Below are positions 42,397-51,265 of a DNA stretch of 64,000 bases, one piece after another. Position 1 is the first letter of the stretch. The number at the start of each line of letters is the position of its first letter. A program made the position numbers and the translations under genes. The stretch comes from CAVWCW01 sp963753615 (lineage in GTDB: Bacteria; Pseudomonadota; Gammaproteobacteria; Chromatiales; Chromatiaceae), in contig CAVWCW010000021.1 in the NCBI GenBank assembly GCA_963753615.1, positions 62,001-126,000 of the forward strand. The letters are read 5' to 3'. The notes under the pieces are model-generated. The model was not told where the DNA came from. It worked only from the letters and a program-made list of their open reading frames with translations, and did not search any database.

Positions 42397-42669
42397 ATGC
42401 CACCCCATTGCGAATTACACGAGATCAGTATGAGCGCTAGGAGCGTGACCACTAACACGACCACCGCCCATGAATTCGCTCACGCAATCCGGGATGCCGT
42501 GGTTTACGCACCGCTCGTATGCAGCAAGCGCTTGGGATTGTTGACCCAAACGGCCGGGCAAGCCTGTTCTGTAATTCTCGCAGCCATCCCGGCTACGTCG
42601 ATACTTATCCGCCAGAAGATGAACAGAACCGGGCGCGCGCGAGAAGAAACTTCGGTGTTGTCGAGGTAG
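42397..42669 (+). pseudogene. Fragment of YugP-like zinc peptidase
   Basis: The frame reads TTAHEFAHAIRDAVVYAPLV, then RLGLLTQTAGQACSVILAA. This parallels TAAHEVAHALQDSDAYPPFV and GLGRVAQVTGELGSVVL of the intact gene at 27158. Only the zinc-site region and the first following helix remain of a normal 295-residue protein. The sequence before and after is unrelated, so it is a truncated, decayed paralogue. The following 250 bases to the next gene show only a possible promoter. Confidence 0.7.
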
Positions 42670-42919
42670 CGGTTTGAAACGTCGGCAAACAGATGATTTC
42701 AGCCTGGCTTCGCATACGCTGTCATAGGTGGTTTCGTTACGTGGTTACAAGAGGGACTTGACAGATCTATCGCAAGAACCATCGACAAAATGGCTTGCAG
42801 AGCCGTTCGCCGCGTCTTGCAGCCCCGTCGAGATCACTCCTTGGCCAGGGCTGTAGAAAGCAAGTTGGCGGCGCATTGGCAAAGAACGCTGAGTGCGGCG
42901 AAATCAGGAGGCACAAGCA

Positions 42920-44272
42920 ATGGCAGAAATGTCTGAATTTACGTTTTGGGTGACCATAATTATTTTCGCGGCCACGATCCTGGCGGTCGTATCCGGAAAA
43001 ATCGACAGTTCGGTCTCCGCTGTGCTCGGCGTTTTGTTCATGGTCTGGTTCCAGACCATGAGCGTCGGAGAGGCATTCAACGCGGTCGACTGGAACGTCA
43101 TGGCGATCCTGGTGAGTATCTGGATCATCGCCGGATACCTGGGGAAAACCGGTATACCAGAGTGGTTATCGGTGAAGGCCTTGGATTTGTCCGGCGGCAA
43201 TGGGGCGTTGCTGGTCATGATTCTATCCATGCTCTCCGGCATCATTTCCCTGGTCGTGGACAATGTCGTGGTCATCTTGATGATGGCGCCTGTGGCTATT
43301 CCGATCGTAAGGCACCTGAAGCTTCCCTTGGCCCCGGTGATATTGATGATCGGATTCAGCTCCAATTTCATGGGCACGGCCCTGCTGCTCGGAGACCTGC
43401 CGCCGCAGATGCTGCATAGTGTCACTGGCATCGAGTTCATGGAATTCGTTTGGCAAGACGGCCGCCCCTCCTCCTTTCCGATCCTGATGGTTGTGTTCGT
43501 CCTTACGTTATTTGTCATGTATCTGTTTGGATTTCGCACGCCGGCCAAAGACAAACCAGCAAAGAGCAGCGCTTCGACGAATGCGGGCAGCATGGATCTA
43601 CCCTTCGACGCGAAGATTCCGGACAAATTGTTCGCTACCATCGTTCTGGTAGGGTTCTTCGGCACGATCATTGCGATGTCCCTCCGCGAGTACCTGGATT
43701 TTCCCCTGGGCTTTATCGCGCTAACCGGTGCGATGCTCCTGATCCTAGCCATTGAGGGGATGGGACACCGCCTGAAAAAGCCGGAATTCGAGGAGATACT
43801 CGCAGAGCTGGATTGGAGGGCTATATTCTTTTACATTGGGCTTTTCGCGCTCGTCGGGGGGTTTGAGAAAACCCATCTCCTGCAAGACCTCGCAAACGCG
43901 CTCGCGCCTCTCTTTAAAGAGAATTTGATCGCCGGCGCCTCCCTCCTCTATTGGGTGACAGTGCCCATCGTCGGCGTGGTCGAGCACGACGCCTACATAC
44001 TGACTTTCCTCTACATGATCCGCGACCTCGGCACTCAGGGCGTGGAGGTATGGCCGCTTTATTGGATGTTGGTCTGGTCCGGGACTCTGGGAAGCAACCT
44101 GACGATCGCCGGCGCCCCTGCTCTATACGTGGCGTTGAATATCGTCGAGCGAGAGGAGAAAAGGAAGGTTCCCCTGAAGGAGTTCCTGAAATGGAGTATC
44201 ACTTTCACCCTCGCTGCCAGCATCATTTGCTTTGCGCTCGGAATGCTCATTTGGGTGATACCCTTGTCCTGA
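42920..44272 (+). CDS. SLC13 / NhaD-ArsB superfamily permease
   Basis: Inner-membrane ion transporter of about 450 residues with 11-12 helices. The first-half motif SGIISLVVDNVVVILMMAPV and second-half motif SGTLGSNLTIAGAPALYVAL are the paired signature loops of the ion-transporter superfamily that includes NhaD, ArsB and SLC13 members. The substrate (Na+/H+, arsenite, sulfate or a carboxylate) cannot be decided. AGGAGG lies nine bases before the ATG at 42920. A tandem universal stress gene follows after 81 bases and may share the transcript. Confidence 0.85.
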   Translation: MAEMSEFTFWVTIIIFAATILAVVSGKIDSSVSAVLGVLFMVWFQTMSVGEAFNAVDWNVMAILVSIWIIAGYLGKTGIPEWLSVKALDLSGGNGALLVMILSMLSGIISLVVDNVVVILMMAPVAIPIVRHLKLPLAPVILMIGFSSNFMGTALLLGDLPPQMLHSVTGIEFMEFVWQDGRPSSFPILMVVFVLTLFVMYLFGFRTPAKDKPAKSSASTNAGSMDLPFDAKIPDKLFATIVLVGFFGTIIAMSLREYLDFPLGFIALTGAMLLILAIEGMGHRLKKPEFEEILAELDWRAIFFYIGLFALVGGFEKTHLLQDLANALAPLFKENLIAGASLLYWVTVPIVGVVEHDAYILTFLYMIRDLGTQGVEVWPLYWMLVWSGTLGSNLTIAGAPALYVALNIVEREEKRKVPLKEFLKWSITFTLAASIICFALGMLIWVIPLS

Positions 44273-44353
44273 TGTGTCCTTTACACCGCGACCACACCCG
44301 GTAGTTTACAGCTCCGCGGATAAATGGATAAGACAACAAGCGGGAGAATGCAG

Positions 44354-45235
44354 ATGTACAAGAGAATACTGGTGCCACTGGACAGCTCGAGTCTTTCCGA
44401 GTCGGCATTGCCTTACGCTCAACAGTTCGCCAAGGCCTTTGGCGCGCGTATCGAGTTGGTGTCGGCCGTACAGACAAATGTTGAGGCTGAAGTTCCCGAC
44501 TCTATCACCGAAGCCGCAATAAAGGACACCAAGACCTACCTAGCGCATATTGCCGATTCCTTACCGAAAGATCTGAGTCCGCGGTTTCAGGTAAAGACCG
44601 GGTATCCCGCCGATGTTATCGTCGATGAGGCGAAACCCGAGGATGGAACGCTGATTGTTATGGCGACACACGGTTACTCCGGGATCAAGCGCTTAATGCT
44701 TGGGAGCGTCGCCCACAAGGTGGTGCAGGCGGCCGACGCCCCGGTCCTGCTTATCCCCGGGGGAGCCAAGAGTCCGGAGGGCGGTCCCGTCGAGTTGCGG
44801 CGCGCTATTATCCCGTTGGACGGCTCAGAGATGGCTGAGCATATCCTCCCCCCTATCGTGCAACTCTGTAGCGCGCTGGGGATGGAGTTGATCCTGGTGC
44901 GGGCCTACAATCCGATATTTCCCGGATCGAGTATCCGCATGCACGAAATCTCGAAGATCGTACATGACGCCGCCGAAAACTATATCAAAGAGAAGGCCAC
45001 CGACCTGCGGGATATTTGTGGGAAAGAGATTGGCTATCGGGTATTGCGCGGCATACCGGCAGAACAGATAGTCGACTTTGCGTTGGAAACGCCAAACAGC
45101 ATTACCGCCATGTGCACACATGGGAGACACGGCCCAGGTCGCTGGTTGTTAGGTAGCGTAACTGACGCAGTAATCCATTGCTCGGAAGAACCGGTTCTAG
45201 TGATTCGAGGCCCAAAGCCGGGAAAACCGGTCTAA
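44354..45235 (+). CDS. Tandem universal stress protein (two Usp domains)
   Basis: 293 residues forming two UspA domains. The first opens RILVPLDSSSLSESAL and has the ATP loop ATHGYSGIKRLMLGSVAHKVV. The second opens RAIIPLDGSEMAEHIL and has CTHGRHGPGRWLLGSVTDAVI. Both keep the G-2x-G-9x-G-S nucleotide motif, so ATP binding is expected, unlike the Usp at 2221. Start 44354 is chosen because GGAG lies seven bases before it; 44348 would be too close. Coupling with the upstream permease fits the frequent pairing of Usp domains with transporters. Confidence 0.9.
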   Translation: MYKRILVPLDSSSLSESALPYAQQFAKAFGARIELVSAVQTNVEAEVPDSITEAAIKDTKTYLAHIADSLPKDLSPRFQVKTGYPADVIVDEAKPEDGTLIVMATHGYSGIKRLMLGSVAHKVVQAADAPVLLIPGGAKSPEGGPVELRRAIIPLDGSEMAEHILPPIVQLCSALGMELILVRAYNPIFPGSSIRMHEISKIVHDAAENYIKEKATDLRDICGKEIGYRVLRGIPAEQIVDFALETPNSITAMCTHGRHGPGRWLLGSVTDAVIHCSEEPVLVIRGPKPGKPV

Positions 45236-45491
45236 GCACCTTCGACAGAACCCCGCCCGAGCCATGCGCTGGCCAAGCGCGTCCGCAACAAGCGCCGCGT
45301 CGACACTCTAGCCATGGAGCGCCGGGGCGCTGAGACCGAGAATGTGTGCCTGATCGAGAATCACGGTCTGCCGATTTGCGAACAGCATACTGCGTATCTC
45401 TCCGGACGCAGCAGTCCTTCGATAGCCGCTGGCCAGCCGTGGCCGGCCAGGCAACGGATAACAGGCCGAGGCGATCTACTTTGGCTGGTCG

Positions 45492-45635
45492 TCAGGACCG
45501 TTCCCGTAGCAGCCGCACGGCCCCATCTGCAATCAAGTACACTGCAATGATGTAGTTGAGGAGTTTTGGCTTCAGCAACACTACTGCTCCAGCCCCCAGA
45601 GACAGGAGCGGGCTTATCGGTATCTGTTTTCCCAT
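45492..45635 (-). CDS. DUF3096-like membrane micro-protein
   Basis: A 47-residue protein. AAAGGAG lies just before its ATG. It has a hydrophobic stretch (PLLSLGAGAVVLL) and a second one containing LLNYIIAVYLIADGAVRLL, which matches the DUF3096 pattern of two short membrane helices with a conserved LNY-IAxYLI. It is on the minus strand, downstream of the tandem Usp gene. The function of the family is unknown. Confidence 0.7.
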   Translation of the reverse strand: MGKQIPISPLLSLGAGAVVLLKPKLLNYIIAVYLIADGAVRLLRERS

Positions 45636-46285
45636 GATTGTCTCCTTTCAGCATGCGTCACAAACGGATGTTGCAAAAGGCTAAGCGACACTCCAACGTT
45701 AGGCGAATGCTTTGAACTTGGCAATCCATTTTTCGCACCTCTCTCGTTAGTCTCAGTGAAGGGTATCAGACAGCTGGTTTTGATCGCGAAATTCGATCCT
45801 ATCCGGCGCAATCAGGGTGCCTGGTGAAACGGACGGGTATCCTGGAACTGACTGGCGTTCATCCGCGTGCACTGCGGATGAGGAGCACGTTCTCCCGACC
45901 GTGGGTATGTGCGCATCGGAAGCCGAGCGAGCTGACGGGCGTTAACAGGGGTGGCAGGCGAAGTCCAGAGTAGGGCCAGCGGCTTTTCAATACCAAGCCG
46001 AGACCGGTCAGAGCATGGAGTCGATTCGCGGTCACTCGGCTATCGTTAGACGCATACCGCGCCATAAGCGTCTGAATAAATGATCCATTTCCGATTCTTG
46101 ATGCTGTTGCCAGCATTCAGCCGTCGTTCTGAGTTCCGGGAGATACGAGAAAATATCCACAATGTGTCGAAAACAAGCCGTGCTCGATCTTCCTAAACCC
46201 TTGTAATCGGTGGAATCTTTGGCTAATACGAGAATTATCGGTGTGTACCCGCTCATGAAGAAGGATTTCGTTACCGCATCCCAAG
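45636..46285. other. Stretch without recognisable gene
   Basis: 650 bases with only short ORFs on both strands and no motif I recognise. It precedes two damaged genes, so it may be decayed sequence. Confidence 0.5.
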
Positions 46286-46817
46286 ATGCAAGGCGACGCG
46301 ACGGACAAGTTTTTTTTCATGGGGTTGCGTAAGGGGGGAATCCGCAAGCGGGTGGCCAAGCTGCAGGCCGATTTTCCCGATCAACGCCCAGAGCAGTTGG
46401 CTAGTTCGGGCTCAAATCCCGCTCTCGGTTGTAGGAGGGGCCCTGCTTCATGTGCCAATGTTCGTTCCAGGCATTGGTTCCGCGCTGAAGGGGGTTGGCC
46501 TGGCTGGTGGAGCGGCCGTAATCCTGCGAATGCACCTGCTCCTGGTCCTCGAGATCGTCGCGCTTTTCGGGCGGGACAATGACGAGCGCGCGAGATTGGG
46601 AGAGATGCTCGCGTTGGTCGCTGCTACTGGTGTGGCCGCTGCCTCTACTTTGACGTCCGAGGCGGTTTCGTTGAAACCCTATCTGGGGCTCATCTCGGGC
46701 GGGGTGGGGGTAAGGGTCATGAGCCAAGCGATAGGCGAAGCTGCGATCCGATATTTCCGGGGTGGTTCCGCAGCGAACCCGATGTTGGACTCGACGGAAC
46801 CGGCTGCCGCGGGCTGA
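46286..46817 (+). pseudogene. Frameshifted membrane protein, unknown family
   Basis: The frame from 46286 reads FFMGLRKGGIRKRVAKLQ and DFPDQRPEQLA. It breaks near 46404 and continues in the next frame as VRAQIPLSVVGGALLHVP, MFVPGIGSALKGVGLAGGAA and ILRMHLLLVLEIVALFG. The join keeps the sense of a protein with at least two hydrophobic segments of about 175 residues. No named family is recognised. The next gene, an EcsC homologue, is also broken, so real decay of the pair is plausible. Confidence 0.55.
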
Positions 46818-46854
46818 TCATCGACGGCAACTCAGCTGATTGTGGCGTGTAATC

Positions 46855-47699
46855 ATGGTGGAGGTGGCTGCTAGATTATCGGAGCAGGAATTAACCGAGC
46901 TTCGCTGGGCCTACCAGCAGTTAGAACATCCATAGCTTGCGTCGCGCCTGAGTAGCCGTTTGGGGGAGCCGATTGAGGAATTGCTAGAGTTGTTGCCCAA
47001 TACCTGGCAGCAACGCCTGGACAGAATTCTTAAACGAAACACTTACCTCACGATCAGAGGCGGCCCTGTTCTCGATGGACGTCTCGGGACCACCGAAATC
47101 GCATGACTTTCTCCATAAGTTTCTGGCCGTTGGTGCGGGCGCAGCAGGGGGGTACCTGGGGCCACTTACCCTTTTGGTAGAGCTGCCGTTTACAACAACG
47201 CTCATGCTTCGGTCCATTGCCGATATCGCTCGGAGCTATGGAGAGGACTTGCGGCAGGATGCCGCCAGATTGGCCTGCGTCCAGGTCTTCGCACTCGGAG
47301 CCCGAACGAGGGACGACGAGGCGGCCGACGTGGGTTATTATGCGCTAAGGACGATTCTTGGCTTTCATTTTGAGCGGGACATCGTCCAATACGCCGTGGG
47401 CGTCAAAGGCCCGCACATACCCGCCTTTATAGAACTGACGCAAGCGATCGCGGCCCGTTTCGGAGTGGTGATTTCGGAGCATGTGGCCGTGAAGATGGTT
47501 CCAATCGCCGGCGCGATCAGCGGCGCGGGCTTAAACCTGATTTTCATGAAACACTTTCAGGATGTAGCGCGAGGTCACTTCATCGTTCGCAATGTTGGAG
47601 AGACGGTACGGCATAGATTTGATCAAAGACGAGTACCAGAAACTCGCGGACGAGGAGGCCCACGAGATGCGCAACTTCAGTCCTGTGGAAGGTTTTTGA
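46855..47699 (+). pseudogene. EcsC-family protein, decayed
   Basis: The beginning LSEQELTELRWAYQQLEHP is followed by an in-frame TAG at 46933-46935, then LASRLSSRLGEPIEELLELLP. The frame shifts near 47060 to one reading LLVELPFTTTLMLRSIADIA, LACVQVFALGAR and AARFGVVISEHVAVKMVPI. It shifts again near 47600 to LERRYGIDLIKDEYQKLADE, stopping at 47699. These are typical EcsC-family segments. A stop codon plus two shifts in one gene supports a pseudogene over simple assembly error. Confidence 0.75.
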
Positions 47700-47932
47700 C
47701 GACCTATAAACCTAACGAAATTCTGATCAAGTCAGGGTTCCTCGCAGCACCGGGATAAGCTGCCATTTTCAGAAGCGCCAAGCGGCTGAACGTCTAGGCA
47801 ACCGATAGCTCGCGTCTGCCGGTCTCGGCTTCTGAACGATCCGCCGGGGGTTGGTTTCCGTGTAAGCCCCAAAGGGGCGCAGCGCAAGGATGGGCTGGGC
47901 AAGATCTCAGGCCGGTCGGTGTGGAGCAAGCG

Positions 47933-48220
47933 TCAATCCGTTCGTTCGCCCATCGCCTGCGGTATAAGTTGGCGAATCAGACCCTCGATCTTGCCCTTCT
48001 TGGGCGCAAAGATGATTCCGAGTTTGACCCTGAGTTCGACATATCCGTCTCGGAGATGAACCTCACCGGAAGCCCCTGAACGCCTAAAAATCAGCGAGTT
48101 TCCTTGCCAGGAATACGCGCCTCGATATTTCTTTTTCAGGTGCCTGGCGATCAAATCAATGCGATCGCGGGTTTCCTCTTGCGTCAGCCTGTGGTGGTGC
48201 TTCAGGTGAATCGTGGCCAT
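47933..48220 (-). CDS. Polyhydroxyalkanoic acid system family protein (second copy)
   Basis: 95-residue PHA_gran_rgn-type protein. It opens ATIHLKHHHRLTQEETRDRI and contains AYSWQGNSLIFRRSGASGEV and LGIIFAPKKGKIEGLI. It corresponds over its full length to the copy at 33029. The ATG at 48220 matches the family's start; the longer frame from 48325 adds non-conserved sequence. The phasin-like gene lies upstream on the same strand, which fits a storage-granule context. Confidence 0.85.
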   Translation of the reverse strand: MATIHLKHHHRLTQEETRDRIDLIARHLKKKYRGAYSWQGNSLIFRRSGASGEVHLRDGYVELRVKLGIIFAPKKGKIEGLIRQLIPQAMGERTD

Positions 48221-48460
48221 AGGTCTACGTTTTAGTGCTCGTCGAAATCCGGTCAAGCTGCCTTCAAAGTTATCTCGTAGCGGAAGGAACCTGGCGGGCA
48301 GAGAGTGTGGCACGAAATCAAACACGGGAGAAATGGAACATTCCGAGCCCTGTCTGTCGTTTGCGGAGCGGCGCGCCGCTAATCACACAGTCAATCTGGC
48401 GAAACCGGAATCACGGATTTCCAGTTTCTCCAGGTGTTCCTGCACCACATGAGCGCTGAC

Positions 48461-49082
48461 TCAGGTGGGAACGCTCTTCTTTCTAGTCGTGGTTTTCTTT
48501 GCGGCGACCTTTTTCTTGGTAGCTGTTTTCTTGGCGGCGGTCTTCTTTGTTGCCGTGGACGCCTTTTTTCTCGTTACAACCTTTTTGGCGGCAGGCCTTC
48601 TTGCTGACCTTGGCCTTACTTGCAGCCGAAGACTTCTTCGCGGTTTTCTTCTTTTTTGACGCGGTTTTCTTCTTTTCTGATGTGGTCTTCTTCTTTTTAG
48701 GGGCGGGTTCGGCAGGCTTTTCTCCGGTATGACTCGAAATTTGTTCGCGCAGGGTCTCAAATCCTTCGCCGATTACTCGTATCGAGGTTTCACTGGCTTC
48801 CTTCACTTCTTCCACTAAGTCCCAAAACAACTGCGTGGGATCCTTGATGGTTATCTTCTCCGCGACTGAGGCGGTTGTTTCCGCAGCCGTGCTTGCTAAG
48901 CTCGTAACCTTTTCGGCAATCGTCTCAAATAGCTCTTTGACTTCTCCCGCTACGGCTTTGCTGGTCTTTTCTACTTCTGCGGCGACCTCTTCCGCAGTAT
49001 TCGCGACCGGTCCGCTGATCTTGCTCGATATCTTTTCGCTCGTACCGGAGTTGTTGCTGGTCTTCTTCTTGCCGGAGGCCAT
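48461..49082 (-). CDS. Phasin-like protein with lysine/alanine-rich tail (one frameshift)
   Basis: About 207 residues. The N-terminal half is an amphipathic helical region (VKELFETIAEKVTSLASTAA; WDLVEEVKEASETSIRVIGE) like phasins that coat PHA granules. The C-terminal third is a repetitive Lys/Ala tail (KKTAAKKTATKKK and similar) reminiscent of histone H1-like or AlgP tails, which could bind DNA. The frame shifts near 48600; the tail then continues in another frame as AAKKVVTRKKASTATKK and ends KKSVPT. A granule protein with a DNA-binding tail could tie granules to the nucleoid, as PhaM-like proteins do; that is inference. Confidence 0.7.
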
Positions 49083-49326
49083 AATTCTCTCCCCTTCTGA
49101 AACCAATGTCGCTAGCCATCCACTCCTGCCCACCAGATGGTTTTGGCGGCGCTAGGGAGGTCGGTAGTCGACGCGAGAAACACCCCATGCTTTCCGATAG
49201 TCGAGTTCGTCGCCTAGGGAAGGCACTAATTTATCATAGTAAATATATCTAGCATTGGAAGTGTGGGCACACAGAAGTCGGAAAATTGGTCATTGGGTCC
49301 GGGGTCCCTCTGCGGATTTTTCACTT

Positions 49327-49749
49327 TCAGGAAGCGGGAGTGAAGACGAACCGATACTCGCTCCGTTCTGTTTTGGGGGTCGATTGTGGCTGCCAGAGAC
49401 CCCTGCGAAGAGCCGCAATACGCGGATCTAGGCGTCCGATTCCTCTGGAAGCCGATCCCGCGCCGGACTCGCGCGGGTGCTGGTCGAGAGCGCCCCGAGC
49501 AATGAACGCGGGAAGTATGCCCGGCACTGACCGACTATGTTGCATCCGTTGCGGTCGAAGGCAAGCCGAGGGCTCGCCCAGCATCTTCTTTGACAGGACC
49601 GCGGCCGCGACGGCGCCAGCGACTGCGCCCCAAGGGCCGAGGCGCACCCCGTATGACGCCCCTAAGCGGGCGGCGGCCCACCATCCGCCGGCGCCTCCGG
49701 CAGCAGTGCTCGCCCATACGATTAAGGCATTTTGAGTATTCTTGTCCAT
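49327..49749 (-). CDS. Hypothetical glycine-rich membrane protein
   Basis: The first 60 residues have a hydrophobic glycine/alanine-rich pattern: WASTAAGGAGGWWAAARLGA and GPWGAVAGAVAAAVLSKKML. This resembles glycine-zipper membrane proteins. The remaining 80 residues look like low-complexity basic sequence and may be out of frame; a shift near 49560 would end the protein at about 65 residues. No family is recognised. Confidence 0.45.
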   Translation of the reverse strand: MDKNTQNALIVWASTAAGGAGGWWAAARLGASYGVRLGPWGAVAGAVAAAVLSKKMLGEPSACLRPQRMQHSRSVPGILPAFIARGALDQHPRESGAGSASRGIGRLDPRIAALRRGLWQPQSTPKTERSEYRFVFTPAS

Positions 49750-50774
49750 GTGTGATCCCCGAAGGCTAAAGGTTTGGTATACCCCGCATGATTCAAAGCG
49801 GCAACAACAGGTTAATCACTACAGCCTTTAAGATTGCGGTGGATTCGAGTGCTCGTCAACCGCTATTGGCTAAATATGCATATTACTGAAAAAACAGCGC
49901 TGTGCAGTTTAACCAGGTGCGTGAATTATTCGACCAGGTTCGCCCCCCGCGGTGCAGTGAGGCGGCACGAAATGCCAATCGAAGCGGCGTGTGGAAAAAG
50001 AATGCGTCCAACCAGAGAGCTAGACCCTAGCCGGGCAGGGCTGAAAAGCCCCTTCCGTTAGGCGCCAACTGTCAGCGCATCCGTATCTTGCCTTTACTGG
50101 ATCAGGTATATCGGTAACGCGGGTATTTACGCTGTGCCGGTGAATTCCTCGTGGCCTGCACGGTCCACAGAGAAACGGTCGTTGGTCGACATGGCAACCA
50201 GGGCAAGGTGCCGTTTGGCTTGTTCGAGGGCACGATGGCCGCCAAAAGGTTGATAGTCTCCCTGCAGGGACTGGGACTGATCGAGGACGTCCAGCACGAA
50301 GGCCATCTGATCCTTGAAATCCTGCCGGTGGATCACGCCTATCTGCTCAAGGCGTGGTGGGTTGAGGGGTGGTGGGTTCAGGGCAAGGCCGAAATCGAGG
50401 TGCTTCTAGCCGGAGGCCTATTCGTCCCAGTTCGAGCCAATGAAGATCGCAACGGTGACCTGAAGGTTGGCGTTGACTATGGGGCGCCGGTCCGGGCAAA
50501 GAATCGGCTGAATGCCAAGGCTCTGGTCGAACTTCGCAGTTGCAGAAAACGCCGGCTCGAGTCGCCTCGTGCTTTGAACGCCGTTGTATTCTCGACACGG
50601 CTTGATACGACTATCCACTTTACCGAAAGAATTGTTCCAACTGGCGGGTCAACTTGGCCTTGCTGAACCCGGGCGCGGTGGTGTCGCCGATGAATCCCGA
50701 CCTGGGGCCCGGGGTTGGGCGGAGCGCCCTTACCCGACGCCTCTGGCCAACTCCGCGCTGGAGACTTTGCCGAA
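49750..50774. other. Stretch with decayed coding traces
   Basis: 49750-50126 shows nothing recognisable. Between 50124 and 50620 the minus strand has adjoining frames that read like one hydrophilic protein (FKDQMAFVLDVLDQSQSLQG in one, ANLQVTVAIFIGSNWDE in another), interrupted by stops. It could be a broken gene, but I cannot name a family. The rest is low-information sequence. Confidence 0.35.
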
Positions 50775-51119
50775 TTAGTTGAGGTAGGCCTTGACCTCTT
50801 CCCCGGGGTTGGGAAGGCCGGCAATGCGCCAGATCGTCAGGCAACTTCCGAACAGGCCGTAGACTTCCAATTTAGACAGGGACGTTGCCCGGCATACCCG
50901 GCGCAGATTCGGCACGCCGCCAAGCAGGAAATAGCGCTCGCGGATGTGGTCGATGACCCGCCAGTGGCTGTCGCTAAGGGTGCCGATGCCCCCCTGCAAG
51001 GCGATGGCCTGGCCCATCTCTTGGTTCCAGTGTCCCGGGTCCAGCAGGTAGCCGTCTTCGTCGAAGTTGGCCGTTACCAGCGCGGCGGGCTGGCGGGTGG
51101 CTCCCAGTGTCTGCATCAT
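50775..51119 (-). CDS. DsrC/TusE-like protein lacking both redox cysteines
   Basis: 114 residues of the DsrC/TusE/DsvC family: NFDEDGYLLDPGHWNQEMGQ, LSDSHWRVIDHIRERYF, and VYGLFGSC with RIAGLPNPG. In functional DsrC the C-terminal arm carries two cysteines (in GACKIAGLPKPTGCV). Here the first is replaced around TIWRIAG, and the last by a tail EEVKAYLN with no cysteine. Only Cys76 and Cys93 remain, in other positions. It therefore cannot form the usual trisulfide and may be regulatory, like other cysteine-less DsrC homologues. GGAGG precedes the ATG. It is divergent from a CysB-type regulator. Confidence 0.88.
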   Translation of the reverse strand: MMQTLGATRQPAALVTANFDEDGYLLDPGHWNQEMGQAIALQGGIGTLSDSHWRVIDHIRERYFLLGGVPNLRRVCRATSLSKLEVYGLFGSCLTIWRIAGLPNPGEEVKAYLN

Positions 51120-51265
51120 CCTGTCCTCCTCTAGGTTCTATGGGTATTCTTGGATTGGCGTCGAGTTTCGGTAAACGCATCGCCTGTGGTCTTGCAAACA
51201 AGTATTAGAGGCATTCGCAAATAATGCAAAATAATAAATACTGAATATCTATAATGTAACGTGAT
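51120..51265. promoter_or_regulatory. Divergent promoter region between dsrC-like and cysB-like genes
   Basis: A 146-base gap, strongly AT-rich from about 51190 to 51262 (for example AATAATGCAAAATAATAAATA), unlike its GC-rich surroundings. CysB-type regulators bind such AT-rich sites upstream of their targets, so this is the likely operator and promoter area for both genes. No precise box can be drawn. Confidence 0.5.
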
